Of a stretch of 64,000 bases of DNA, positions 37,565 through 47,812 are shown one piece after another. The DNA is taken from NCBI GenBank assembly GCA_032158295.1, contig CM063259.1, positions 632,501 through 696,500 of the forward strand, in the 5' to 3' direction. Below the pieces are notes generated by a model. That model worked only from the letters and a program-made list of their open reading frames with translations. It was not told the origin of the DNA and did no database searches. The stretch's first letter is position 1, and each line of letters begins with the position of its first letter. This DNA comes from Pycnopodia helianthoides (lineage: Eukaryota > Echinodermata > Asteroidea > Forcipulatida > Asteriidae). The translations under genes were made by a program, and so were the position numbers.

Positions 37565-38526
37565 AAAAAAATAAAAATAAAAAAATAAATAAATAAATAA
37601 ATAAACATAAAAAAACCAATTTATCAAATAATAAATAAATTAGTAAAAACAAACCACAAAAAACATTAATTTAATCATTATCAAACTCAGAATATGGTTT
37701 TATATTTCTGTGGATGCTTTACGGGTGTTTATTTGCTTAAAAAACAAACCATAAACAGACTGCGCACAGATTCAAAACCCGATTAGTTTGATTCTCCTGT
37801 TGTTATACTTCTTCTTATGTGGCTGTTTGTAACAATTATATTATTTCTATCATTACCACAAAAATCCATTAACTAGTTTTGCTTGTCTTTTCCCCCCATT
37901 GTGATTAGCTGCTATGGAGACAACACCATCCACAGGTAAGATTATTGTTATTTTTATTATAATTTAATGTTTAAAGTCAGTATAAGAAAAAACAAAATAG
38001 TAACAACAGCTGATAATTAAAGGCACAGTACACGTTTGGTAATGACTATGAAAATTAATGGCAATCAAAACTTACTTGGTAAGAAGGACAGCAGCTTTGG
38101 GTAGTATAATGAATTTTGAGAAACTTTTAAGTACTACGGTTATGTAAAATAAATCACTTTTTATTCCCAAATATTTGAATCTGAGAAGCGTTTCTGTCAA
38201 CGCTTCTCAGACTGTGTATTCCTATGAGGAATATTCTTCCTGCGTGGAAAGATTCTCTCCGGTTTTTCGGTGATATCTAAAAAACGCGACCACCTTTTGA
38301 AGTGAAATTTTCACATGCTAGTTTTATTGTATGTACCTACATTTATATAGGATTAGCGCAATTAGTAGGCTCCAATTACCAAACGTGTACGATGCCTTTA
38401 ATGAAGATGTTGTAAAAACTAATATAATTTTTTTCTTACTTTTTGACAGCATCTGTTACCCTACCACTTGCGCTGACTACCCTCGCCTTGGGTCTTGCAG
38501 CCCTGATAGCTGTTCATCGTCAGTAA
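34439..38526 (+). CDS. Reeler-domain protein A, predicted GPI-anchored
   Basis: Six coding exons: 34439-34640, 35506-35657, 36491-36582, 37335-37432, 37909-37935 and 38450-38526; they sum to 648 nt (215 aa plus stop). Exon 1 gives a signal peptide (MYAVLLLFLVPAVLA) and the Reeler start LCDDMIPTGH. Exon 2 gives FKGFFVQARRTDP and the second cysteine in LLTCHTVAN. Exon 3 has SAWGHSN and VTWNAP. Exon 4 has ATIVKGVPDRSYFYLNVTS with a glycosylation sequon. The 27 nt exon 5 encodes a Thr/Pro stalk, and exon 6 a hydrophobic tail ending in HRQ. All introns are GT-AG with phases 1,0,2,1,1, as in the paralogs. A splice acceptor at 34391 means a 5' UTR exon lies upstream, not located. The tail resembles a GPI signal, but a single TM anchor is possible. 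Reeler-only proteins of insects act in antibacterial responses; a similar role here is inference. Confidence 0.88.
35668..35913. mobile_element. T3 MITE in intron 2 of gene A
   Basis: Perfect-looking ends GGGCCCAATTTCATGGAGCT and AGCTCCATGAAATTGGGCCC. It starts only about ten bases after the exon 2 donor, without disturbing it. Confidence 0.9.
36833..37225. mobile_element. T1 MITE in intron 3 of gene A
   Basis: Ends TTAAAGGCACTGGACACTAT and ATTACCAAAGGTGTCCAGTG plus TCTTTAA. The interior has GAGCAATGGAGAGCCGTTGA and an inverted CTCACGCGTGA centre. Non-coding. Confidence 0.88.
37530..37665 (+). repeat. Poly(A) and AAATA-rich tract
   Basis: About 33 consecutive A followed by AAATAAAAATAAATAAATA words, inside intron 4 of gene A. 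It could be the tail of a retroposed element, but no body was identified. Confidence 0.85.
38017..38401. mobile_element. T1-related MITE (subfamily b) in intron 5 of gene A
   Basis: Ends TTAAAGGCACAGTACACGTT and AAACGTGTACGATGCCTTTAA are inverted. The interior hairpin GAGAAGCGTTT…AACGCTTCTC is visible. It ends about 48 bp before the last exon. Related copies are at 50434 and 58917. Confidence 0.8.
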
Positions 38527-38959
38527 ATGAAACACTGGGCCTGAGCTTCCTATGAAGACCAGACTTACGGACTCTGTGTCACTGAGGAGGATTTGTCTCA
38601 CATAATAATTAGTATCTTATACCCCAGTCACTCTCAGGTTGTATGATACAGATGGTGAAAGAGTTCATTAGATATGTGTACATTAGTTTTGTTTTATCCT
38701 TTCACCGATATTTGATAAGCAATCGAGAGAAGAGAGTTCGACGACAGACCTTAACCGTTCAATCTCTTCTTTATTTTTTAAAACAAAAATGCCAATGTTG
38801 TAAAACAACTTCAGGAGCAGGTCATATCGGACGGCCACGATTTAAATTCTGCGTTTGACCATAATAGATAAACGAAGTACTTTAGAAAGAGTCAAATTCT
38901 GTTGAGATATATAATTACTGTTTTCATGTTACTCTTATTTCTATGTAACTACATCATTA

Positions 38960-38965
38960 AATAAA
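38960..38965 (+). promoter_or_regulatory. Candidate poly(A) signal of gene A
   Basis: AATAAA about 430 bp after the stop codon. It is the best downstream signal seen before the convergent gene B. Confidence 0.45.
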
Positions 38966-39739
38966 CTTGTTAATGCCGAAAATTTCCCTGTGAAAAGATT
39001 GTGAATTGTCTTGTTCACCACGACGATCTCATGATGGTATAACCAACCTTTACTTTTCTGTACCACAAACAGAATGTAGGCAATATTTTTGCATATTTTG
39101 TCTATGGATTCTCGTTTCCAACAGCGATTATTTAACAAAAAGTTAAAATTAACACACATTGGACACAACACTGTTGAAGGCTTACCCGTCATCAAGTGCG
39201 CAATCGGATTTATTGCTAGAAAAGTACAATATTTTCAGTCAGTTTCATCGAGTTGGTAAGTAAGTTACATTTCCTGTTAGTTTAGCTATGCAACCAAAGT
39301 CTCCTCGGCTGATTTCGAAAGTTTGTTGTTAGTAAGAGTTGATTTTTTATTTTTTATTTTTTTGCGGGAGCAAAAGAATTAAAACAAATGAGCTATGAAA
39401 TTAACAACCTTTGACACTTAAATGTTTGTTTTTGTTATCAATTATTTATTACTATTATTCGAAACCGAAACAGATAAGTGTCTCAACCCCGAATCAGGCT
39501 GCACAATTCAACTGGGAGAGTCCGATGACTAACTGGTAACACAGCTATATATCAACGATTGCTTAAAAAAACACTACAAATTAAATTTAAGGCATGCCTG
39601 GTACCTCTTTTAGGAGGTTTGCAACACACCGGCCACTTTTGTAACAACTTACCCAACTAGTCCCAAATATTATGAAACTATAATATAATGTGTACCTAAT
39701 ATGTATTTTCAAAAGTTTTCAAAACCTCTCAATATTTTC

Positions 39740-40031
39740 CACGCTGTTTCCCCTGTTCGTTGGGCTCTAAGCTTTCATGAAATCGATAAAACTCCTTAAG
39801 ACTGTGCAGCATCGCCAGCCAAAATGTAATGTGCTCATAGGTTGATAACCATTTACATCAAGAGTCTTTACCCTCACAGGTACCCATCCGTACTCACGGG
39901 TTTTGAGAAGCAATTAAAGTTAAGTGTCTAGCTTAAGGAAACAAGCGTAATAACTGGGATTCGAACCCACTTTCCGATAAAACGGTCACCAGAACTTGAG
40001 CTGCGATAAACAGCTTGGCCTCGACATGCCA
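39740..40031 (-). mobile_element. tRNA-derived SINE, diverged
   Basis: On the minus strand it carries GGTTCGAATCCCAG (a B-box match) after a degraded tRNA head, then the body words shared with 43840-44171 (TTAAGCTAGACACTTAACTT… GCTTCTC). Boundaries are approximate. It lies between the convergent 3' ends of genes A and B. Confidence 0.6.
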
Positions 40032-40088
40032 CCAAAACAAATTCGAAAAAAACCCACAAACAACTGAGACTACAAAACACTATTAAAG

Positions 40089-40094
40089 TTTATT
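40089..40094 (-). promoter_or_regulatory. Candidate poly(A) signal of gene B
   Basis: AATAAA on the minus strand, about 150 bp after the gene B stop codon. Confidence 0.55.
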
Positions 40095-40240
40095 CAAAAA
40101 AAATAACACAAACAACAATTCAATCAGTTTTGCACTAACACCTATTTGCTATTTTTTCAAAAAAAGAGATTTTGATCGAAAGAAATCTGCCAGAGGCAAT
40201 GTTTTAGTCTCCCTGTTAATTTCAACCCATTATGGAATGC

Positions 40241-41023
40241 TTACTGAGGTCTAGCTAGGGTTATCGCCAAGATGAGTGCGGCTGCTGAAAGGACCAAGGA
40301 GAGACCGTGAGTGCAACCTGTAACAAAAATAAAACGCATCATAAAGAAATAACCCAACTCTAATAAACAAGTCATAAAGATGGAATGGGGGGGGGGGGGT
40401 GAAGCAAAACACTGTGTTCCGATTAATCCGGTCTCGTTTGCTATGTTATGTTGAAAACAGAAAAAAACCAATGTAGAACCGGAAACTAACAGAAACCTTG
40501 AGGTAAAATCAAAATATTTAACAAAATGTACAAGTTTTAAACAAATTTGATATTTTCAAAAGTAAAACGGAAGCAACCCAACTGCTTGCCGATTGACTTA
40601 CCAGTGCCTTTTCCAGGTTTACCTGAGTGAAAGAAAGAAAGACAAAACCACTGTAGGATTTGTAGGAATTATAATTGATGTCAAACAAAATTGACAAATT
40701 TCAAACTAAAAACTCACATTGCCGTAATAACAGCCTATAGCGTAAACAAATGTTATAGTAGCCTAAAAAAATGATAAGTTTCAGACTAAAAGCTCACTAG
40801 ACCATCGCAGTAGATTAATAACAGCCTATTAACTTAAAACACACACAACACACACACACACACACATCCTTACGGATCCGGAATGTGGGGTACTGCTATT
40901 GTTGTTCTATTATTCCCTTTTCTGAAGAATTCCCTTGTGGGGCCCAATTGTTCCTATTGAAATGACCTTGTGGGGTCCATTGTTCCATTGTTGTCAGGAC
41001 CCCACATATGCCCTTCCGTGTGT

Positions 41024-41063
<40 letters not shown>

Positions 41064-44000
41064 ACAACCTTACGGATCGGGTCTGTGGGGTCTTGCTATT
41101 GTTGTTCTATTATTCCCTTTTCTGCCCTTGTGGGGTCCAAGTTGAACAAAGAATTCTCTAGTGGGGTCCATTGTTACATTGTGTAAAATACCCCACAGGG
41201 CCCTTCCGTAAGCCTCAAATACACACATATAAAAAAAATTAAATTGAATAGATATAAATGAAAACATATGTTTAATAATATGTTTAATAATAATGCTGAA
41301 TGACTTACCATCCCCACTTTCTTTGTGATCTGGATCTGATTATGAGAACAAAAGAAATAACAATTACAGGATGGGTAATTGGTAATTATAATAATAGCCT
41401 AACAAAATGGAGAAATTTCAGACTAAAAGCTCACTTCTAGACTAACGCAGTAATTACAAGTCTCACTTGACACACGCACGCACACATATATTTAAGCCTA
41501 AATACAACAATAAAATTGAAATTTTTTAAATGAAAACAAATAATATGGATAATATTAATGCTGAATGAATTACCATCCCTACCTCCTGTGTGATCTGGAT
41601 CTGATTATGAGAACAAAAGAAATGAACAATTACAGGATTGGTAATTATCGAGAATTTGTTTTTTATTGGATCTATTTTCTAGCATCAATCAGTTTCTACC
41701 GATAAGTTCATACAATAAGTTGAAAGGCCTGAAAGGTGAATACCTAAAATAGATTTACATTATTTTGATTGTTGCAATCCGAATAAGCAGTTGTTTAGTT
41801 TTATTTATTAATTTCACAGGTAAGGATACACAAGTACAATGATAAACACAATCAGGAAGACACAAACTGACCACATTTTTAACAGAGAGAAAAAGTGGCA
41901 CCCCTAAAGGATTTTAAAAAGAGTAAACTTAATTACTACCAGGTTGATATCTTGATGCTACAATTTAAAAAACAGATAAACATAAAGGCAACAAATATAT
42001 AGTAACACGGCTTTGATAAAAAATATACAAGATTGTACAGTGTAAAAAATCACAAAACAATTATAAAAAGCACAAAATCACATCAAAAATTGAAAAGCTG
42101 TCAAAAATTGTAAAAATACTAAAAAGCACTGTGAGTTATGCAAAGGACAGGGAAATACTAGCAAGATAACCAAAAAATTGATTTCTTTAACATTTTTATA
42201 ATACACCAAACACGTGACGTGATCTTCACAATATTCTTGAGCGCGCCATTTTGGTAGTGAATGTCCCCGTGTCACACAGTGTAATGCGCGTTCTTGGGCG
42301 ACGCGTCACACAGTGTAATGCGCATTTTTAGGCGACGCGACACACAGTGTAATGCGCGTTCTTAGGCGACGCGTCACACAGTGTAATGCGCATTTTTAGG
42401 CGACGCGACTCACAGTGTAATGCGCGTTCTTAGGCGACGCGTCACACAATGTAAAGCGCATTTTTAGGCGACGCGTCACACAGTGCCATGCGCGTTCTGA
42501 GGCGACGGGGAGTTCAGACGAAGTTACAAACTGGCGAGCTCGGCAAACAATAGACCTGTCGCATTGACGTCATCACGCCGCCATCTTAGAGGTAAAACGA
42601 TGACGAAACAATGGAAAAAACACATTTTGTACGCGCGGCGCAGAGAATGAGCCTATGAGCAATCTTCTTTTGACCTCTAGACGAGGGCGCCCTACTCAAA
42701 TGACGTCATGTGCATAAGGTCTATAGCCGTGGTGCAAGGGTCATAGGTCATTACTGTTATTAAAAACCGAGATATTTCACGTAGTTTTGTTTTTACTTAC
42801 CTCGGCGTGGTGGTGGTGCAACGGTTACAGCATCCCCGGTCATGAATGTGACATAAGAAGATTTCACACCGAGGTAGAAGTGATCTTTATCCGGCTCCCC
42901 AATGATAGTGGCTCTGTATTAATGATGTAGCAATCATTTACAGAACTTTAAACTCAGTGAGCTTTCAGCTTTCTCCCTTAACTACTAAAGTTGTCTTGAA
43001 TAATAGAAAGTGAAGCTTGTATTGACTAGTTTCTAGCATCCCTCTTAAGAACACTGCCATCCTGCCTCCCCACTCCATTCCCCATACAGGGCCCAAATTC
43101 ATAGAGCTGCTAAGCACAACAATTTGCTTAGCATGAAATTTCTTCCTTCATCAAAACAGGGTTACCAACCAAATTTCCATGTGTTGCATATTGCTTGTTA
43201 CTGGTATTCAGCTGATGTTTTGCTTATCCTGAAAATCACGTGGAAATTTGGTTGGTAATCTTGTGTTTATCAATGAAGAAATTTCATGCTAAGCAAATTG
43301 TTGTGCTTAGCAGCTCTATGAAATTGGGCCCAGGAGGGAAACTATGGATATCGATCAATCTCTTTAAATTCCTAATCTTTATAGTCGGAAGTTGCAGTAT
43401 TTCTTGCTTGTGAGAGCATCGCTAAGGTAACACGTTCAAACCCACACATCGAGCTCCGTAATGCGGAACTATGTTATGATTAATAACAGTGCCGGTTCAT
43501 ACTTCCTGCGAATGCGAATGCGAAGCGAATATTGACGTCACAACTGTTTTCTCTGCGAATAATTCGCAGGATTTATGAACCGGGCTTAAGGTAGCTTGTT
43601 TTAACCCGGACGTTAGCTCCGTAACGCATAACTGGCACGTTGTGGTTAATCTATAATGTGTGTAAAAGTATAAAGCTCTCGACCCGCCTATCCCCTAATA
43701 GAGGTACCTATGTTACGCCACTTTCCAAGCATAAGCTAACGATCCGACAGTGAAACCCTTGTGAAATAAGCAATTCGTCTAGTCTTATGCAGTTTAAGAT
43801 GACGTCACAACAATCATGGTCAGACTTCTTAAATAATAACTAGTTCTCATATAGTGCATTTTACAATAATGTATCAATTCGCTCTACATTAGTGCCCTGG
43901 TCATTGGCCCAATAGCATTCCTGTAATCTTTCTCAGCTCCCTGGGGAGTATACAGCCCTGGGCTGCCGTGGCGCTCCAAAGGCTTTTCCAAACACAATAT

Positions 44001-46659
44001 CAACCTCTACCCTCGCATCTACCCATTTATACCCCTGGGTGAAGAGAAGCAATTTTAGTAAAGCATCTTGCTCAAGGACACAAGTGTCATGACCAGGATT
44101 CGAACCCACACCCCGATGACTTAACCACCAGAACTTGAACCCGATGCTCCAAACCGCTCGGCCATGACACCTTACAACTTTGCAAAAAACGTTATGCTGA
44201 TCAGAACTGAGTTACCACCCAATGTTACAAAAATATTCAAAAATACTGTTGAATTTGTTATGGAAGCAAAGCAACTAACCATGGGATGTATTTGTTTTAA
44301 ATAAAAGTTTGCAGAAGTGTTGTATTTGGTCATATTATCTGTTAACACGATTGAATGTTTTGCTAACATTCGGCCGTCCATACCAACCAGAGCGTTTTGT
44401 TTATCAACAATGGAAAGGTCGATTTTCAAATAGTATTTTCTGCTAAACGGCTTAAAGATAACAGGCCAGTGTATGGCGTCTGTCAGACAAAATGTCGTTC
44501 GAACTTTTCTTTGCCAGAGTGACTTACTTGAATTCGATTGGTCCTTCGTCCTGTGCAGGTGCTTTCCACACAGCAACAACCTTCCGCCAATCATTATCGT
44601 CAGAATGTGCCCAAGAGGACTGTCAAATTGAAAGACAAATACACAAAGTTCATAAGGTCCTTATTTAATACCGCTGATGTATGGTACTCATTATTGGTCT
44701 TTTTGTATTTTCTTGAATATTGGTCTCACAACGGCGAGCTCTATATTAAATTCTTTGGACTAAGGTTCAACTCCTGGTTTTCAAAAGGCACAGGAGTTCA
44801 GGTCGGTCAGGTTGGTCAGGTCGGTCATGTCGATCAGGTCGGTCATGTCGATCAGGTCGGTCATGTCGATCAGGTCGGTCGGTCAGGTCGGTCAGTCGAT
44901 CAGGTCGATCAGGTCGGTCAGGTCGATCAGGTCGGTCAGGTCGGTCGGTCAGGTCGGTCAGGTCGGTCAGGTTGATCAGGTCGATCAGGTCGGTCAGGTC
45001 GATCAAGTCGATCAGGTCGATCAGGTAGATCAGGTCGGTCGGGTCGGTCAGGTCGGTCAGGTCGGTCAGGTCGGTCAGGTCGGTCAGGTTGGTCAGGTCG
45101 GTCAGGTCGGTCGGTCGGTCAGGTCGATCAGGTCGATCAGGTCGGTCAGGTCGGTCAGGTCGGTCGGTCGGTCAGGTCGATCAGGTCGATCAGGTATCAG
45201 TCGGTGTCGGATCTAGGTCGATCAGGTCTATCAGGTTAGATCATCAGGTCGTGTCAGGTCGGTCGGGTCGGTCAGGTCGGTCAGGTCGATCAGGTAGATC
45301 AGGTCGATCAGGTGTCGGATCAGGTCGATCAGGTCGATCAGGTCGGTCGGTCGGTCAGGTCGTCAGGTCGATCAGGTCGATCAGGTAGATCAGGTCGGTC
45401 ACGGTTGTTCAGGTCCTTTAAAATCTTGTTTGCGTATGGTGATAATTGAACAATGATTCAAAGTCGCACTTACATTGGTGTTGGAGTGGCACGTGAGAAA
45501 CTTCGTCTTTGGTGGAGGGAAGGCGAAATTTCCAATCGCTTCACTTACATTTTTGTTAGGATCAGTGCGGCGAGCTTGGATAAAAAATCCTTCGAAGTGG
45601 ACATTCCCCGTTACATTGATTTTAACTGAAATTAAGTCAAAACAAAAATTTAATAACAAAAACTTGTCAAACAAATATAAAACAATGAAGGAAAACTGTT
45701 GACATGCTTTTCGCTGGAATGCACCCCTCAAGTTTGAATGTTTTTGAAACACTTCCAATAGCTCAACTTATTCCAACTAGTTTCAAAGTAGTCAGTATTT
45801 TTGTGTGTCTTTAAGACATATCAAAATGGAAAGAACCTTTCATTGAAAAGAGAAGAATTACCACCCGCTTTTTTTTAGACTGTTCCCAATACTAAATTGT
45901 TTTTATTTAGTTTTTTTTTCATTTTATAGCAAAATCTATCACTCTTTTTTTATTTCCATGTTTTAAAGAAATTCGTGTTTTGTTTTCTTCACATATTGCT
46001 ACCCATAACAACTCAAGCACGGGTGGCAAAATTACTGCTATTGTGACTGCGACAAACGGGTAAAGAATAAAAAAACAAAAACCCGCAAAACAACGGCTCG
46101 GGAGAGAGGCACCACGGGGAGTCCACAGGGTGGTGCTTGTTAAGGAGGCAGTTTGGGATGGGGTTGGGATTGGGCGAAAGGGGACTGGAGCTGGGCGGCT
46201 AATGTCCCTTCAACGGGTCTGCTGTTTTCAGTTTTGCTTATTCATTAAAAAATTGCACGGGAAACAAATTGTTTCATCAAACCGACAGTTTAAAGTTTTC
46301 CTTTTAGATGAGGGAGACCGAGAGGGGGAAGAGATAGGGTCGACCCCCAAGAAGTAATATAAGTCGATCCCGCCGCCACCTAGTACTCAAGTGCAATAAG
46401 TTTCTTCTCATCACCTGCCCCAATTTCTCAGTCTTAGGGTTTACATACCAGTCAAGGAGCCACCAGCAGTGTATTTATCAGAGCTGGTTGTGATGGAGTA
46501 TGGCGGGTCAGCGGTATCCATGGCTTTAGTCACACCATTGTTATGGCCTTTTGGGATCATGTCAGTACAAAGAGTTGGGTACTCATCAATGGGGGGTCCA
46601 GTCTTACGTCCCAGAACAGCAGGCATAATCAGCATTAGCAGTATGGTGATGTACTCCAT
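40241..46659 (-). CDS. Reeler-domain protein B with microexon stalk
   Basis: Eight coding exons in transcript order: 46659-46449, 45625-45474, 44619-44528, 42913-42801, 41600-41574, 41335-41309, 40622-40602 and 40317-40241; total 720 nt (239 aa plus stop). The signal peptide (MEYITILLMLIMPAVLG) leads into LCTDMIPKGHNNG, then FEGFFIQARRTDP, FLTCHSNTN, SWAHSDDNDW, WKAPAQDEGPIEF and DKDHFYLGV. Three phase 1-1 microexons of 27, 27 and 21 nt encode a hydrophilic stalk: DPDHTGGRDG, DPDHKESGDG and GKPGKGTG, each written with the glycine split across its downstream junction. The last exon gives CTHGLSLVLS and a hydrophobic end typical of a GPI signal. An acceptor lies four bases before the ATG. The donor of the first microexon (GTAATT) is weaker than the second (GTAAGT), so that exon may be optional. 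The gene is convergent with A and divergent from C. Role as in A, inferred only. Confidence 0.87.
40843..41066 (+). repeat. (CA)n tracts flanking a duplicated element
   Basis: CA dinucleotide runs at about 40843-40867 and 41028-41066, on either side of the first copy of the CCTTACGGA element, inside gene B. Confidence 0.85.
40868..41214. mobile_element. Two tandem copies of a CCTTACGGA-ended MITE
   Basis: Copy 1 (40868-41020) and copy 2 (41068-41214) both begin CCTTACGGATC, contain TGCTATTGTTGTTCTATTAT and TTGTGGGGTCC-type words, and end near GCCCTTCCGT. The right end CCTTCCGTAAG complements the left end CTTACGGA, so this is an inverted-repeat element. The copies are separated by a CA tract in an intron of gene B. 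Confidence 0.75.
42271..42505. repeat. 34 bp CpG-rich minisatellite, about 7 copies
   Basis: The unit is 34 bp: CACACAGTGTAATGCGC followed by GTTCTTAGGCGACGCGT or ATTTTTAGGCGACGCGA. The two versions alternate, giving a 68 bp higher-order period. It lies in intron 4 of gene B and is much richer in CpG than its surroundings. Confidence 0.93.
42549..42725. mobile_element. T6 MITE in intron 4 of gene B
   Basis: ATAGACCTGTCGCATTGACG at the left and GACGTCATGTGCATAAGGTC plus TATAG at the right are inverted. Matches 634-808 in reverse orientation. It directly follows the CpG-rich minisatellite. Confidence 0.75.
43089..43331. mobile_element. T3 MITE in intron 3 of gene B
   Basis: GGGCCCAAATTCATAGAGCT and AGCTCTATGAAATTGGGCCC form the ends. 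The arms are long and nearly symmetrical, with CCAACCAAATTTCCATGTG and CACGTGGAAATTTGGTTGG inside. Confidence 0.92.
43491..43588. mobile_element. T4 MITE, internally deleted, in intron 3 of gene B
   Basis: GCCGGTTCATACTTCCTGCG at the left and ATTTATGAACCGGGCTTAAG at the right. The same element is longer (187 bp) at 55042-55228. Confidence 0.8.
43840..44171 (-). mobile_element. tRNA-derived SINE with intact promoter boxes
   Basis: Read on the minus strand the head starts at 44171. It has an A box TGGCCGAGCGG (44164-44154) and a perfect B box GGTTCGAATCC (44106-44096), the internal RNA polymerase III promoter. The tRNA acceptor stem still pairs (GTGTCAT with ATGACAC), and the head looks like a class II (Leu/Ser-type) tRNA. 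A body of about 250 bp follows (TTGAGCAAGATGCTTTACT… GGGAGCTGAGAAAG). It lies in intron 3 of gene B. Other copies are at 39740 and 57770. Confidence 0.82.
44790..45415. repeat. 9 bp GGTCRGTCA array in intron 2 of gene B
   Basis: About 620 bp of GGTCGGTCA and GGTCGATCA units mixed with 4 bp GGTC slips and GTAGATCA variants. It ends about 60 bp from exon 2 of gene B. Long RSVRSI- and DLTDRPDR-type open frames across it are artefacts of a period divisible by 3. The units carry many GATC sites. Confidence 0.95.
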
Positions 46660-47812
46660 CTTACTGGAAGGAGATAGCTATCAGAGCAGGACAAGACCAG
46701 CAAAATCTACCAAAGAAAGATAATAAACGACAATCAAACAGCGAAATACATGGCATTTCATTGAAACTAATTTTCAGTACTCCCATGTTAGGATTTACAT
46801 GAAGTCCAAGACCAAGAAGATACGACTCGTATTTGGGTCATTCTGACCCGGGTTATGGTTTAGACTGACCCGGTTTACTGTTCAGTACGACCCTAGTTGA
46901 AGCTCAGCCTGACAATTAAGTTGCTGCAGTTGATTCTGACTATACAACGGTAACAAAGAATAAAATATTTGGACGAACTGATATAGCTCGAAGAATAAAA
47001 TAGCTTGCCACAACAGCAGCTGGCTGACGAAACGACAATTTTTAACGAAGTGACAAACCTATATGCATTGGTACACAGCGCTCTCCGGGCAGGTCTGTTT
47101 TGGGGTTTTTACGAAGTGACAAATTTGTTTAGAAAGAAATTACAAATCAAAACAGTAGCAGCATTGAAAAACACCGGAAGTTTTGTATAACTGACGAATT
47201 CAGCTTGGTTTTAATTGCAAACTATACAAGAAAAAACAGCAAGTAGTGTCCTAAACAATAGATTAAAAATAGTTCAACTTCAAACGCGATTATTTAAAAA
47301 CAACGGGGCTGCAGGGCTGCAGGGCTCAATCGTCGCTTCGTAAAAACGGCGACGATTTTACACATCCATGTTTTAATTAATGTAAGATATTCGATCGTGA
47401 ACTGTATACTTACAAAAACTGAGCCGGTTTGAAAGAACTCTTCGTTGGAACGTCTCGACAGGTAACGAGACAATTGTAGACTGTAATGAAAAAACCAAAG
47501 GCCTCAACTTAAATTCCATCAAAAGATATGCAAATTTCAACACGTGACCGGGTGTGTCCAATAAAATGTGTCAACCCAGCGTGCCATAAGTGATTCAAGG
47601 ACGTGACGTAGTTTACACAAGCAGTTTGGAACCCATATTTTTGTTATTTCAACTAACAATGTGTCCTTATTGAAGTCAAGCATTAAATATTCAAGTTCAA
47701 GTCCACAGTCCATTCTTTCTTTTTCATATAAAACTAGATTTTATATAATAATATCGCCCATGCAACTATTACTTTTGTGTTGTATCTAATTCAATTGAAG
47801 AGTTAGAATTTA

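Noticed and set aside
44096..44171. Possible tRNA gene on the minus strand
   Set aside because: The tRNA-like head continues into a shared body found at two other sites, so it is a SINE.
44767..45388. Overlapping RSVRSI-, GRSGRSG- and DLTDRPDR-type frames
   Set aside because: Products of the 9 bp GGTCRGTCA array inside an intron of gene B.
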